A stretch of 64,000 nucleotides of DNA from Mesorhizobium sp. M8A.F.Ca.ET.218.01.1.1 (GCF_004791165.1 NZ_SRUZ01000003.1:620001-684000), one strand, 5' to 3'. Shown: positions 47,151 through 57,481, counted from the stretch's first letter. Notes: generated by a model from the letters alone, not told the origin. Made by a program: numbers and translations.

Positions 47151-48395
47151 ATGAACGCTCCAGGCAAGATCGGAGATTTCTACGACGTCGAGGCGATCCG
47201 CCATGATTTCCCGATCCTGTCGCGTGAAGTCTATGGCAAGCCGCTGGTCTATCTCGACAACGGCGCCTCGGCACAGAAGCCGCAGGTCGTGCTCGATGCG
47301 ATCCAGCACGCCTATTCCCAGGAATACGCCAACGTTCATCGCGGCCTGCATTTCCTCTCCAATGCCGCCACCGACGCTTATGAGAAGGCGCGGGAAACGG
47401 TGCGCCGTTTCCTCAACGCGCCAAGCACCGACAACATCGTCTTTACCTCGAACACGACCTCGGCGATCAACACCGTTGCTTATGGTTATGGCATGCCCAA
47501 TATCGGCGAGGGCGACGAGATCGTGCTGTCGATCATGGAGCATCATTCCAACATCGTTCCCTGGCATTTCATCCGCGAACGGCAGGGCGCCAAGCTGGTC
47601 TGGGTGCCGGTCGACGACCTCGGCGTCTTCCACATCGAGGAATTCGAAAAGCGCCTGACCGACAGGACGAAGCTGGTCGCCATCACGCAGATGTCGAATG
47701 CGCTTGGCACGGTGACGCCGATCAAGGAGATTGTCCGGATCGCGCATGCGCGCGGCATTCCCGTACTCGTCGACGGCAGCCAGAGCGCCGTGCACATGGC
47801 CGTGGACGTTCAGGATCTCGATTGCGATTTCTTCGTCTTCACCGGCCACAAGGTCTACGGCCCCTCGGGCATCGGCGTGCTCTATGGCAAGAAGGATAGT
47901 CTCGCCGGCATGCGGCCCTTCATGGGCGGCGGCGAGATGATCGAGGAGGTCACGGAAGACATCGTCACCTACAACGATCCGCCGCACCGCTTCGAGGCGG
48001 GCACGCCGCCGATCGTGCAGGCGATCGGGCTGGGTGCGGCGCTCGACTACATGGACTCTGTCGGCCGCGAGCGCATCGCGGCGCACGAAGAAGACCTCAA
48101 GATCTATGCCCACGAACGGCTGCGCGCCATCAATTCGCTGCGCATCTTCGGTGATGCGCCTGGCAAGGGCGCCATCATCTCCTTCGAGCTGCAAGGTATT
48201 CATGCCCATGACGTCTCGATGGTGATAGACAGGCAAGGCGTGGCTGTCCGCGCAGGCACCCATTGCGCGCAACCGCTGTTGAAACGCTTTGGCGTAACCT
48301 CCACATGCAGGGCATCGTTCGGCATGTATAATACCAGGGCCGAAGTCGACGCTTTGGCCGAGGCGCTTGAAAAAGCGCGCAAGTTTTTCGGGTGA
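47151..48395 (+). CDS. sufS: Cysteine desulfurase SufS (group II)
   Basis: A 414-residue group II desulfurase. PLP Lys in FVFTGHKVYGPSGIGVLYGK, active-site Cys in VAVRAGTHCAQPLLKRFG (short loop, SufS/CsdA type), and the substrate-arm motif RASFGMYNTRAEVDAL. It passes persulfide sulfur to a SufE- or SufU-like acceptor, neither of which is encoded here. ATG at 47151, 5 bases after sufD; the stop overlaps the next gene by four bases (GTGA). Confidence 0.97.
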   Translation: MNAPGKIGDFYDVEAIRHDFPILSREVYGKPLVYLDNGASAQKPQVVLDAIQHAYSQEYANVHRGLHFLSNAATDAYEKARETVRRFLNAPSTDNIVFTSNTTSAINTVAYGYGMPNIGEGDEIVLSIMEHHSNIVPWHFIRERQGAKLVWVPVDDLGVFHIEEFEKRLTDRTKLVAITQMSNALGTVTPIKEIVRIAHARGIPVLVDGSQSAVHMAVDVQDLDCDFFVFTGHKVYGPSGIGVLYGKKDSLAGMRPFMGGGEMIEEVTEDIVTYNDPPHRFEAGTPPIVQAIGLGAALDYMDSVGRERIAAHEEDLKIYAHERLRAINSLRIFGDAPGKGAIISFELQGIHAHDVSMVIDRQGVAVRAGTHCAQPLLKRFGVTSTCRASFGMYNTRAEVDALAEALEKARKFFG

Positions 48396-48787
48396 CGACG
48401 ATGGATGATGTGAGCACCACCGCAGAGACCGTATCGGCCGGCAACAGCGTCGTTTCCGCCTCGGCCATCCCCGCGGACGAACTGGCGCGACTGACCGACG
48501 ACATCGTCTCTGCGCTGAAGACGGTCTACGACCCGGAAATCCCGGCCGACATCTACGAGCTCGGCCTCGTCTACAAGATCGACATCGAGGACGACCGCTC
48601 GGTCAAGATCGACATGACGCTGACCGCGCCGGGCTGCCCGGTGGCCGGCGAAATGCCCGGCTGGGTGGAGAACGCGGTGGGCGCCATCGAAGGCGTGTCC
48701 GGGGTCGAGGTCAACATGACTTTCGATCCGCCCTGGACGCCCGACCGCATGTCGGAAGAGGCGCAGGTCGCGGTGGGCTGGTACTAG
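48392..48787 (+). CDS. sufT: SufT / MIP18-family (DUF59) Fe-S assembly factor
   Basis: A 131-residue protein with a low-complexity N-terminal tail of about 40 residues and a MIP18/DUF59 domain: TVYDPEIPADIYELGLVYKI, the conserved Cys in LTAPGCPVAGEMPG, and MTFDPPWTPDRMSEEA. It helps mature Fe-S proteins; in rhizobia this position is called sufX. GTG overlaps the sufS stop; ATG at 48401 is an alternative that would drop three residues. Confidence 0.9.
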   Translation: MTTMDDVSTTAETVSAGNSVVSASAIPADELARLTDDIVSALKTVYDPEIPADIYELGLVYKIDIEDDRSVKIDMTLTAPGCPVAGEMPGWVENAVGAIEGVSGVEVNMTFDPPWTPDRMSEEAQVAVGWY

Positions 48788-48888
48788 CGCTGAGCCTGGT
48801 ACACTTGCGCCAGTGGTAAAACTTCACCATTTTAGGTGAGGAATCATTCGGCAGGCCTTGAACCTGCATGGAATGGAGAAGGAAAAAC

Positions 48889-49269
48889 ATGGGACGCTTT
48901 GCCGTCATTACGATGACCGAAAAGGCCGCCGACCGGGTGCGCGAGATCGTCGCGACTCGCGAGAACGCGCATGGCATTCGCCTTGGCATCAAGAAGGGCG
49001 GCTGCGCCGGCATGGAATACACGGTCGATCTGGTGACCGAGCCCAACACCAAGGACGACCACATCGAGCGCGACGGCGCCAATGTCTATGTCGCGCCCGA
49101 GGCCGCCCTGTTCCTGTTTGGCACCGAAATGGATTTCGAGCAGACGACGCTGCGCACCGGCTTCACCTTCCACAATCCGAACCAGAGCTCGGCCTGCGGC
49201 TGCGGTGAATCCGTCGAACTGAAGCCGGCCGATCTGAAGGCGCTGGCCGAAGCACGCGCTTCGGCCTGA
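48889..49269 (+). CDS. sufA: Fe-S carrier SufA / A-type (HesB-IscA family)
   Basis: A 126-residue A-type carrier. The three cluster ligands are visible: Cys in KKGGCAGMEY and the C-terminal CGCGE. It accepts clusters from the scaffold and delivers them to apo-proteins. GAGAAGGA precedes the ATG at 48889; a longer form from 48868 is less likely. Last gene of the suf operon, 101 bases after sufT; the 3' part is overlapped on the other strand by the frame-extended GFA gene. Confidence 0.95.
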   Translation: MGRFAVITMTEKAADRVREIVATRENAHGIRLGIKKGGCAGMEYTVDLVTEPNTKDDHIERDGANVYVAPEAALFLFGTEMDFEQTTLRTGFTFHNPNQSSACGCGESVELKPADLKALAEARASA

Positions 49270-49802
49270 TCTTCCCTTCGCCCCTTAAACTGGGTGAAGG
49301 AAGCTAATCCACCCCACATGCCTGTCCGCTTGTGCCAGTCGGCGATCGATTCTTCGGGATAGACGTCGAAGACTTTGTCCTTCGGCCCAACATCAGGCTC
49401 GACCCAGTTCGCCTTGTACTTCAGCATCAGATGCACCTTCTCGGGCGGAACGGGCAGGTCGCTGTCGATCGCCGAGGCGAAGGGATGCACCAGTTCCGGC
49501 CAGGTCGGATCGTAGAGCCAGAGCGCCGACCCGCATTTGCGGCAAAAATTGCGTTCGCCGGTCGAGACCTCGCAACGGGGATGCTCATCGTCCTCGATCT
49601 CGGCCCGGTAGACGCCAAGATTTCTCTTGCCCCGGATGTTCAACGTTGCGTAATCGGCGCCGAGATTGATGGCGAAACCGCCGCCACCCTGCTGCTTGCG
49701 GCAGATCGAGCAGTAGCAGAGCATGAACGGAACGGGCGTGTGGCTTTCCACCTCGAAACGCACGGCGTTGCAGCGACAGGATCCTTTGAGCAGAAGCGGC
49801 AT
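49086..49802 (-). CDS. GFA-family (glutathione-dependent formaldehyde-activating-like) protein, C-terminus probably frameshifted
   Basis: A GFA/CENP-V-fold zinc protein. Zinc Cys in SCRCNAVRF, CYCSICRKQQGGGG and FCRKCGSALW are intact. The family is usually about 160 residues and here the homologous part ends with ADWHKRTGMWG, after which the frame runs on for about 70 residues antisense to sufA. Removing one base from the C4 run at 49312-49315 (G4 on the coding strand) would give MWVD and a stop at 49304, a normal 165-residue protein. So the extended tail is probably an artefact of a single-base insertion. Substrate unknown; few family members act on formaldehyde. Confidence 0.82.
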   Translation of the reverse strand: MPLLLKGSCRCNAVRFEVESHTPVPFMLCYCSICRKQQGGGGFAINLGADYATLNIRGKRNLGVYRAEIEDDEHPRCEVSTGERNFCRKCGSALWLYDPTWPELVHPFASAIDSDLPVPPEKVHLMLKYKANWVEPDVGPKDKVFDVYPEESIADWHKRTGMWGGLASFTQFKGRREDQAEARASASAFRSAGFSSTDSPQPQAELWFGLWKVKPVRSVVCSKSISVPNRNRAASGAT

Positions 49803-49893
49803 GACGAAACGACTCCGACGGAATGTTCACAACCTGTCAGCATGATTTCGGCTGCGCGATGACAATGTCAAATGCCGGTGACATGATCGCGGC

Positions 49894-50217
49894 ATGGACA
49901 ATGAACGCATCGCCGAACTTTTCGAAGGCCTGGGCCCGGTCAGCATCCGCAAACTCTTCGGCGGCAAGGGCATCTATTTCGACGATGTCATCATCGCCGT
50001 TGTCATTCGCGGTGAATTAATGCTGAAAGCCGACGAGCAGAGCGTGCCCGATTTCGAGGCCGCCGGCTGCCGGCAATGGACCTATACCGGAACGCGCCAC
50101 GGCAAGCTCGTCGCCATGCCCTACTGGAGCATTCCCGACAGTGCCTTCGACGATCCCGACGAGATGACGGTGTGGGCGCGGCGGGCTTACGAGGCCGGAC
50201 GACGGGCGGGAAAGTAG
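49894..50217 (+). CDS. TfoX N-terminal domain protein
   Basis: A 107-residue TfoX_N (Sxy N-terminal) protein: LGPVSIRKLFGGKGIYFDDVI, TGTRHGKLVAMPYWSIPD and a closing WARRAYEAGRRA. The C-terminal TfoX domain found in competence regulators is missing, as in many rhizobial members, and the function of the stand-alone domain is not known. No clear ribosome site; a RIME-like repeat follows after about 22 bases. Confidence 0.85.
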   Translation: MDNERIAELFEGLGPVSIRKLFGGKGIYFDDVIIAVVIRGELMLKADEQSVPDFEAAGCRQWTYTGTRHGKLVAMPYWSIPDSAFDDPDEMTVWARRAYEAGRRAGK

Positions 50218-50239
50218 ATATAGGCAGGGCACCAGGCCG

Positions 50240-50387
50240 CCCCCTCATCCGGCCGCTTCGCGGCCACCTTCTCCCCAAGGGGAGAAGAGGTCGACGTCGG
50301 CGGCGCCAACTCCTCTCCCCTCGGGGAGAGGTAGGATTGCCCCGAATTTCTCTTGGCAATTCGGTCTTGGCAATCCGGCTGAGGGGG
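50240..50387. repeat. RIME-like palindromic intergenic element
   Basis: A 148-base element with near-perfect terminal inverted repeats (CCCCCTCATCCGG and CCGGCTGAGGGGG, 12 of 13 match) and internal hairpins GGCCGC/GCGGCC, CTTCTCCCC/GGGGAGAAG and CTCTCCCC/GGGGAGAG. This is the pattern of RIME elements in Rhizobium and relatives. The right part holds two tandem 14-base copies starting TCTTGGCAAT at 50351 and 50365 that differ at one base. Confidence 0.75.
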
Positions 50388-50404
50388 ATCTTCGCGGCGC
50401 TGAC

Positions 50405-51322
50405 CTACAGCGCCTTCGCAATCTCCGCCGCCAGCCGTGCATTGTTCTCGACCAGCGCGATGTTGGTCTTCAGGCTGCGGCCGCCCGTGAGTTCGAGGAT
50501 TTTTCCCAGCAGGAACGGCGTCACCGACTTGCCGGTGACGTTAAGGGCTTCGGCGGCCTTTTGTGCGGCTTCGATGTAGCCGGCCATTTCTTCAGCGGGG
50601 ATTTCGTGGTTTTCCGGCACCGGATTGGCGACCAGCAAGCCGCCGCTAAGTCCCAGAGCCAGGCGCGTCTGGTAGAAATGCGCGATGTCTTCCGGCCTGT
50701 GCAAGGTCAATGGCGCGCGGAACGGCGACTGCCGCGACCAGAAGGCCGGCATCGTCTCGCAGCCATGGCCGACGACGGGCACGCCGCGCGTCTCCAGCAC
50801 TTCCAGCGTCTTTTCGATGTCCAGAATGGCCTTGGCGCCGGCCGAGACGACGATGACCGGCGTGCGCGCCAGTTCGTCGAGGTCGGCCGAGATGTCGAAA
50901 CTCTTTTCCGCGCCCTTGTGCACGCCGCCAATGCCGCCGGTGGCGAACACCTTTATCCCGACCATGTCAGCCGCGATCATGGTCGCGGCGACCGTGGTGC
51001 CCCCGGTGCGGCCTTGCGCGACGGCGAAGCCGAGATCGGCGCGCGACAGCTTCATGGCGTCACCCGTCATCGCCAGCGATTCGCGTTCGCCGTCCGAAAG
51101 CCCGACCTTGATGCGGCCGTTGACCACGGCGATCGTCGCTGGCACGGCGCCGCCGTCAGCGATGATTTTTTCGACATTGGCCGCCATGGCGCCATTGTCG
51201 GGATAGGGCATGCCATGGGTGATGATGGTGCTTTCGAGCGCCACCACAGGACGCCCGGCGGCCAGGGCCTGCGCCACCGGTGCATGGATATCGATGAAAG
51301 GGCGGGCGGTCTCTGGCGTCAT
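50405..51322 (-). CDS. psuG: Pseudouridine-5'-phosphate glycosidase
   Basis: A 305-residue PsuG. VVALESTIITHGMPYPDNGA near the N-terminus (catalytic Glu), GGTTVAATMIAA, GIKVFATGGIGGVHKGAE (catalytic Lys region) and the C-terminal KSVTPFLLGKILELTGG are characteristic. It splits pseudouridine 5'-phosphate into uracil and ribose 5-phosphate using a metal. TTGGAG precedes the ATG at 51322. It is the second gene of a psuK-psuG pair (75 bases apart) that recycles pseudouridine from RNA. Confidence 0.95.
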   Translation of the reverse strand: MTPETARPFIDIHAPVAQALAAGRPVVALESTIITHGMPYPDNGAMAANVEKIIADGGAVPATIAVVNGRIKVGLSDGERESLAMTGDAMKLSRADLGFAVAQGRTGGTTVAATMIAADMVGIKVFATGGIGGVHKGAEKSFDISADLDELARTPVIVVSAGAKAILDIEKTLEVLETRGVPVVGHGCETMPAFWSRQSPFRAPLTLHRPEDIAHFYQTRLALGLSGGLLVANPVPENHEIPAEEMAGYIEAAQKAAEALNVTGKSVTPFLLGKILELTGGRSLKTNIALVENNARLAAEIAKAL

Positions 51323-51397
51323 TTCTGATCTCCAATCCGGAATGCGGCGCATCCATCAGGACAGCGCAAGCTTTGCTGCGTCATGAATTTGCCGGTC

Positions 51398-52342
51398 TCA
51401 TGCCACTTCCCTGGCATCCGGCACAAGGGCCAGCGCTTCCGCGAAGCTCGCCGCGGAGAATTCGGGCACCGCGTTGGCGCTCTCGATGGTCAGCGTCGCC
51501 GCCGCGACGCCTTCGCGCAGGGCCTGGCGCAGCGGCAGGCCGCGCAGCAGCGCCGCGACCGTCGCACCCGCGAGCGCGTCGCCGGCGCCGGTGACATCGG
51601 CGACTTTTCTGGGAGCTGGAGGCATGATCGAAAAAGCGCCTGTGCTGTCGAAACCCAGCACAGGGCCACCGCCTGCCGTGACCACGCCGCTGGCAAGACC
51701 GCTGCATCGCAACCCGTCGATCATCTCCCGCTCGGCGGCATCTGCATGGACGCCAGCCAGCACCACGGCCTCCCGCCGGTTCATGAAGAGCTGGGCCAGC
51801 CCGTCGAGCACCGGTATCAGCCGCGTCACCTTGGCCGGCGAAATCGCGATGGCGAAAACCGGTTTGCCGGCGGCGAGCAAAAGCAGCCGCTCCAGCGCTG
51901 CCGACGGCAGATTGGCGTCGCACAGGATGGCATCGGCGGCAGCCACCTCCTGGCGGATCTTGGAACGCTTGATCTGTTTGGGAAAGGCCAGGTCGTACAG
52001 CGCCATATCGGCAAAGCCGACGATCAATTCGCCCTCGCGGTCGATCAGAGCCGTGTAGCTCGGCGTGGTACGGTCGAGAAACACCGCCGACAGATCGGCG
52101 ACGCCCGCCTCGGCGATGGCCCGTGAAACCGTATCTCCCGCCGCATCGCCGCCGCGCACCGAAAGCAGGGACGCGGAGAGGCCGCGCCGCACCATGCCGC
52201 GCAGGGCGTTGAAGACGCCACCGCCGACATCCTCGCGCATCGTGCCGGGATTGGAGGCGGCCGGCACGTAAGGACCGGATACCTGGCCACGCCGGTCGAT
52301 ATGGGCGCCGCCCACGGCCAGTATCTTCGCTGATTTCACCAT
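51398..52342 (-). CDS. psuK: PfkB-family kinase, probable pseudouridine kinase
   Basis: A 314-residue ribokinase-fold enzyme. N-terminal ILAVGGAHIDRRGQVSGPYV with SNPGTMREDVGGGVFNA, and the ATP-site motif VADVTGAGDALAGATVA with catalytic Asp. Placement directly upstream of psuG indicates PsuK, which makes pseudouridine 5'-phosphate for PsuG. ATG at 52342 chosen; a longer frame extends back into the recA promoter region and looks non-coding. Divergent from recA with 281 bases between. Confidence 0.88.
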   Translation of the reverse strand: MVKSAKILAVGGAHIDRRGQVSGPYVPAASNPGTMREDVGGGVFNALRGMVRRGLSASLLSVRGGDAAGDTVSRAIAEAGVADLSAVFLDRTTPSYTALIDREGELIVGFADMALYDLAFPKQIKRSKIRQEVAAADAILCDANLPSAALERLLLLAAGKPVFAIAISPAKVTRLIPVLDGLAQLFMNRREAVVLAGVHADAAEREMIDGLRCSGLASGVVTAGGGPVLGFDSTGAFSIMPPAPRKVADVTGAGDALAGATVAALLRGLPLRQALREGVAAATLTIESANAVPEFSAASFAEALALVPDAREVA

Positions 52343-52550
52343 GGCGGCGATATGACCTTTGTTGTTGTAGCCGCACAAGCGCTGGAGTGCGCGACAGAGC
52401 TTCGCACGCAAGACGGCGATTCGGCCGGGCGGAATGCCGGGGCCGGCTGGCCCAATGCGGAGCCAGTTCCTGACCGGCTTGGCAAGACAAAAAAAGAACA
52501 AATCCGGATATCGATTGTTTTTCAATTGGTTGTCACCCCTTGCCAAATGA

Positions 52551-52565
52551 GAACAAAAAAGGTAC
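52551..52565 (+). promoter_or_regulatory. LexA-type SOS box of recA
   Basis: GAAC-N7-GTAC is one base from the alphaproteobacterial LexA site GAAC-N7-GAAC (GTTC-N7-GTTC on the other strand). It overlaps the position expected for the -10 if TTGTCA at 52530-52535 is the -35, about 60 bases before the recA start. A weaker half-match, GAAC-N7-GATA, lies at 52496. Confidence 0.5.
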
Positions 52566-52623
52566 AAAATGCCAGGGATTACGGATTGTCCGGCCTTCAT
52601 TGACGACCAAGGGGTGATGTATC

Positions 52624-53724
<1,101 letters not shown>

Positions 53725-53800
53725 GGCAGCGCCAGAGTTTGGCCATAAATCCAGCCTATTATCCGATGCTTAAGTAACAGAGTTCTTTAGTACCGCGTTC

Positions 53801-53830
53801 AAAACCGCCGGCCTTCGCGCCGGCGGTTTT
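53801..53830 (+). terminator. Rho-independent terminator after recA
   Basis: Twelve-base-pair stem AAAACCGCCGGC / GCCGGCGGTTTT with a six-base loop, ending in TTTTCGTTT. Both arms are perfect. Confidence 0.85.
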
Positions 53831-53866
53831 CGTTTGCGTGCCCGCGCAAATGCCGGTGCGAAGCGT

Positions 53867-53881
53867 GAATTGGCCCAATTC
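53867..53881. promoter_or_regulatory. Palindrome in the alaS upstream region
   Basis: GAATTGG-C-CCAATTC, a perfect 15-base palindrome about 115 bases before alaS. Size and symmetry suit a repressor operator, but no known site matches. Confidence 0.35.
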
Positions 53882-53954
53882 CGTGTTTCTGGACAGGGTC
53901 AAGAGCTACGGCTAAAAGGCCAACTCCATCTTCTAGAAAACACTGAGCCATCTC

Positions 53955-53973
53955 CCGCCGGTCTGGCCGGCGG
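53955..53973 (+). other. Hairpin in the alaS leader
   Basis: Seven-base-pair stem CCGCCGG / CCGGCGG with the loop TCTGG, 22 bases before the alaS start and just before its AAGG ribosome site. It could influence translation of alaS. Confidence 0.45.
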
Positions 53974-53995
53974 CTCTCTTGAAAAGGCAGTATCC

Positions 53996-56662
53996 ATGAG
54001 TGGCGTGAACGAGATCCGGTCGACCTTTCTCGACTATTTCCGCAAGGAAGGCCACGAGGTCGTGGCCTCGAGCCCGCTCGTGCCGCGCAACGATCCGACC
54101 TTGATGTTCACCAATGCCGGCATGGTGCAGTTCAAGAACGTCTTCACCGGTTTGGAGAAGCGGCCCTATTCGCGTGCCACCACGGCCCAGAAAAGCGTTC
54201 GCGCCGGCGGCAAGCACAATGATCTCGACAATGTCGGCTATACCGCGCGCCACCTGACCTTCTTCGAGATGCTCGGCAATTTTTCCTTCGGCGACTATTT
54301 CAAGGAGCGCGCCATCGAGCTTGCCTGGAACCTCATCACCAGGGAGTTCGGACTGAAGAAGGACAAGCTGCTGGTCACCGTCTATCACACGGACGATGAG
54401 GCGGCCGGCTTCTGGAAGAAGATCGCCGGTTTTTCCGACGATCGCATCATCCGCATCGCGACCTCGGACAATTTCTGGGCGATGGGCGACACGGGACCCT
54501 GCGGCCCCTGCTCGGAAATCTTCATCGACCGTGGCGAGCACATCTGGGGCGGCCCGCCCGGCAGTCCGGAGGAGGACGGCGACCGGTTCCTCGAATTCTG
54601 GAACCTGGTGTTCATGCAGTATGAGCAGGTGACGAAAGAGGAGCGCGTCGACCTGCCGCGTCCGTCGATCGACACCGGCATGGGCCTGGAGCGCATGGCA
54701 TCCATCCTGCAAGGGGTGGAAAGCGTCTTCGAGACCGACCTGTTCCGTCATTTGATCGATGCGGCGTCCTCCGCGCTTGGGCGCGCGCCCGACGCGGAAA
54801 CGGTTGCGTCCTATCGCGTCATTGCCGATCACCTGCGCTCATCCTCCTTCCTGGTTGCCGACGGTGTGCTGCCGTCGAATGAAGGCCGCGGCTATGTGCT
54901 GCGCCGCATCATGCGCCGCGCCATGCGCCATGCGCAGCTGCTCGGCGCCCGCGATCCGTTGATGTGGAAACTGGTGCCGGCCTTGGTGCGCGAGATGGGC
55001 CAGGCCTATCCGGAACTGGTCCGCGGCGAAACGATGATTACCGAGACCCTGAAACTCGAGGAGACCCGCTTCCGCAAGACGCTGGTGCGCGGCCTCGGAC
55101 TGCTGTCCGAGGCGACGGAGAAGCTCGGCGCCGGCGACATGCTGGATGGCGAGACCGCATTCAAGCTCTACGACACCTATGGCTTCCCGCTCGACCTGAC
55201 GCAGGACGCGCTGCGGCAGCGCAGCATTTCGGTCGATCTTGCCGGGTTCACGAATGCGATGGAGCAGCAAAAGGCGGAGGCGCGCAAGCACTGGGCCGGG
55301 TCCGGCGAGGCCGCCACCGAGACGGTTTGGTTCTCCGTGCGTGAAAAGACGGGCGCCACCGAATTCCTCGGCTACGAAACCGAGCAGGCCGAAGGCCTCA
55401 TTCAGGCGCTGGTCAAGGACGGCAAGACCGTCGACAGCGCCGCCAAGGGCGATGCGGTCGTCGTGGTCGTCAACCAGACCCCGTTCTATGGCGAATCCGG
55501 CGGCCAGATGGGCGACACCGGCGTCATCTCGGGTGAGGGGTTCTCGGTCGAGATCTCCGATACGCAGAAAAAGGCCGATGGTCTGTTCGTGCATCTGGGC
55601 AAGGTGGCGAGAGGCACGGTCAAGTTGGGGGCCGCGGTCGAACTGAAGGTCGATCATGCCAGGCGCTCCAGGCTGCGCGCCAATCACTCCGCGACACATC
55701 TGATCCATGAGGCGCTGCGCGAGGTGCTGGGCACCCATGTCGCGCAAAAAGGCTCGCTGGTCGCGCCCGAGCGCCTGCGCTTCGACATCTCGCACAACAA
55801 GCCGATTTCAGCCGAGGAGCTCGAAGAGGTCGAGCGCATGGCCAACGAGATCGTCGTCCAGAACAGCCCGGTGACCACGCGCCTGATGTCGGTCGACGAC
55901 GCCATCGCCGAAGGCGCCATGGCGCTGTTCGGCGAGAAGTATGGCGATGAGGTGCGGGTCGTGTCGATGGGCACGGGCGTCCATGGCGCCAAGGCCAACC
56001 GGCCCTACTCGGTCGAGCTCTGCGGCGGCACGCATGTCAGGGCGACCGGTGATATCGGCCTGGTGCGCATCGTCTCGGACGGTGCGGTCGCCGCTGGCGT
56101 GCGCCGCATCGAGGCGTTGACCGGCGAAGCCGCGCGCAAACATCTCGACGAGCAGGACCGGCGGCTGAAAGCGGCCGCCGCCACGCTGAAGATCTCGCCG
56201 GCGGATGTGCCAGCGCGTGTCGAAGCGCTGCTCGAAGAGCGCAAGAAGCTCGAGAAGGACCTGACCGAAGCGCGCAAGAAGCTGGCGCTGGGCGGCGGGT
56301 CGCCTGCCGATGCCCCGGCCGCCAACGAGATCGTGGCTGGCGTCGGCTTCCTCGGCAAGGCGGTTTCAGGGGTCTCGCCGAAGGACCTGAAGCCGCTGGC
56401 CGACGCAGGCAAGACTTCGTTGGGCTCTGGCGTCGTCGTGTTCGTTGGCGCCGGCGAGGACAACAAGGCGAGCGTCGTGGTCGCCGTGACCGATGATCTC
56501 GTCAGCCGCTTCAGCGCCGTCGACCTGGTGCGCGTTGCCTCCGCCGCATTGGGCGGGCAGGGCGGCGGCGGCCGCCCCGACATGGCCCAGGCCGGTGGTC
56601 CGGATGCCTCGAAGGCCAATGATGCGATAGCGGCGGTGAAGGCGGCGCTGGAAGCAGCCTAG
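53996..56662 (+). CDS. alaS: Alanyl-tRNA synthetase
   Basis: An 888-residue class II synthetase. N-terminal catalytic domain with [15 protein letters not shown] and [15 protein letters not shown], the editing domain metal site [13 protein letters not shown] and [13 protein letters not shown], and a C-terminal C-Ala domain with [13 protein letters not shown]. It charges tRNA-Ala and edits Ser and Gly. ATG at 53996 gives the standard start [15 protein letters not shown]; an upstream frame adds non-conserved residues over the leader. recA-alaS order is conserved in Rhizobiales. Confidence 0.98.
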   Translation: MSGVNEIRSTFLDYFRKEGHEVVASSPLVPRNDPTLMFTNAGMVQFKNVFTGLEKRPYSRATTAQKSVRAGGKHNDLDNVGYTARHLTFFEMLGNFSFGDYFKERAIELAWNLITREFGLKKDKLLVTVYHTDDEAAGFWKKIAGFSDDRIIRIATSDNFWAMGDTGPCGPCSEIFIDRGEHIWGGPPGSPEEDGDRFLEFWNLVFMQYEQVTKEERVDLPRPSIDTGMGLERMASILQGVESVFETDLFRHLIDAASSALGRAPDAETVASYRVIADHLRSSSFLVADGVLPSNEGRGYVLRRIMRRAMRHAQLLGARDPLMWKLVPALVREMGQAYPELVRGETMITETLKLEETRFRKTLVRGLGLLSEATEKLGAGDMLDGETAFKLYDTYGFPLDLTQDALRQRSISVDLAGFTNAMEQQKAEARKHWAGSGEAATETVWFSVREKTGATEFLGYETEQAEGLIQALVKDGKTVDSAAKGDAVVVVVNQTPFYGESGGQMGDTGVISGEGFSVEISDTQKKADGLFVHLGKVARGTVKLGAAVELKVDHARRSRLRANHSATHLIHEALREVLGTHVAQKGSLVAPERLRFDISHNKPISAEELEEVERMANEIVVQNSPVTTRLMSVDDAIAEGAMALFGEKYGDEVRVVSMGTGVHGAKANRPYSVELCGGTHVRATGDIGLVRIVSDGAVAAGVRRIEALTGEAARKHLDEQDRRLKAAAATLKISPADVPARVEALLEERKKLEKDLTEARKKLALGGGSPADAPAANEIVAGVGFLGKAVSGVSPKDLKPLADAGKTSLGSGVVVFVGAGEDNKASVVVAVTDDLVSRFSAVDLVRVASAALGGQGGGGRPDMAQAGGPDASKANDAIAAVKAALEAA

Positions 56663-56708
56663 CGAATTTAGGTAGGCGCTAGGCGTGCCAACGAGCTAGT
56701 CCGAGGCT

Positions 56709-56737
56709 GGCAGGACAGCGCCTGCCTCTGTCCTGCC
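56709..56737. terminator. Hairpin between alaS and the convergent GST gene
   Basis: Perfect ten-base-pair stem GGCAGGACAG / CTGTCCTGCC with a nine-base loop, 47 bases after the alaS stop. No T run on either strand, so its role as terminator is uncertain. Confidence 0.45.
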
Positions 56738-56776
56738 GGACCGAGGGGTGCTGTCCAGCGGTTATCCCGATACTTG

Positions 56777-57403
56777 TCAACCAACCTTTTCGGTGTGGGC
56801 AAAGCTTGGGCGGGCAGCCACGCGCGCATACCACTCCTGGACCAGTGCAAACCGCGCCAGCAAGTCACGCCCCTCGATGACCTTGACGAAATAGCCAATC
56901 ATCGGCGCCGCATGCAGGTCGGCCAGCGTCAGCTGGTCGCCAAGCAGCCAAGGCCCTTGTGCCTTCAGCGACGTCAGCACCCCGAGCACCGTTTCGGCCT
57001 GGCGCAGCCCGTCAGCGATCAGCGCCTCGTCGGGCGCCTCCTTCTCCAGCCGCTCGACGGCAACATCCCAGACCATCGACCTGTAGCCATAGGCATCGAG
57101 CATACCTGTCATCTGGCCCATCCTCGCTCGGCCGCGCGCGTCGGCCGGCTGCAGCGCCGGACCCTCGAACGCTTCATCGACATAGCGCGCGATCGCATTC
57201 GTCTCGAAGAGCCGGAACCCGTCATGTTCGAAGGCCGGGATGCGGCCGAACGGGTGATGTTCCAGATACCAGGCGGGAATGCCGTCGGTGGCGAAGACAT
57301 CGAGCGGCACCAGCTCGTAGTCGATGCCTTTCTCCTCCAGCGCCATCCGCGCGATGCGCACATATACACTGTAGTCCGCGCCGTAGAGGATTGGCTTGGT
57401 CAT
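56777..57403 (-). CDS. Glutathione S-transferase family protein
   Basis: A 208-residue GST. Thioredoxin-fold N-terminal half with YGADYSVYVRIARMALEEKG, the cis-Pro in GRIPAFEHDGFRLFET (glutathione-binding ET/S pair), and a helical C-terminal half with LLGDQLTLADLHAAPMI. The Ser/Tyr near residue 9-12 would be the catalytic hydroxyl. It conjugates or reduces electrophiles with glutathione; substrate unknown. GAAGGG precedes the ATG. It lies just downstream of icd on the same strand but is separated by a terminator. Confidence 0.92.
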   Translation of the reverse strand: MTKPILYGADYSVYVRIARMALEEKGIDYELVPLDVFATDGIPAWYLEHHPFGRIPAFEHDGFRLFETNAIARYVDEAFEGPALQPADARGRARMGQMTGMLDAYGYRSMVWDVAVERLEKEAPDEALIADGLRQAETVLGVLTSLKAQGPWLLGDQLTLADLHAAPMIGYFVKVIEGRDLLARFALVQEWYARVAARPSFAHTEKVG

Positions 57404-57430
57404 GCTGTCAGCCCTTCGCATGCGCCGGCC

Positions 57431-57460
57431 CAAAAAGCGAAGGCTCCTTTCGGAGCCTTC
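57431..57460 (-). terminator. Rho-independent terminator after icd
   Basis: Nine-base-pair stem GAAGGCTCC / GGAGCCTTC with a four-base loop; on the minus strand it is followed by GCTTTTT, as expected for the end of icd. Confidence 0.88.
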
Positions 57461-57481
57461 GGCATTTGGAACCGCGGGTAC

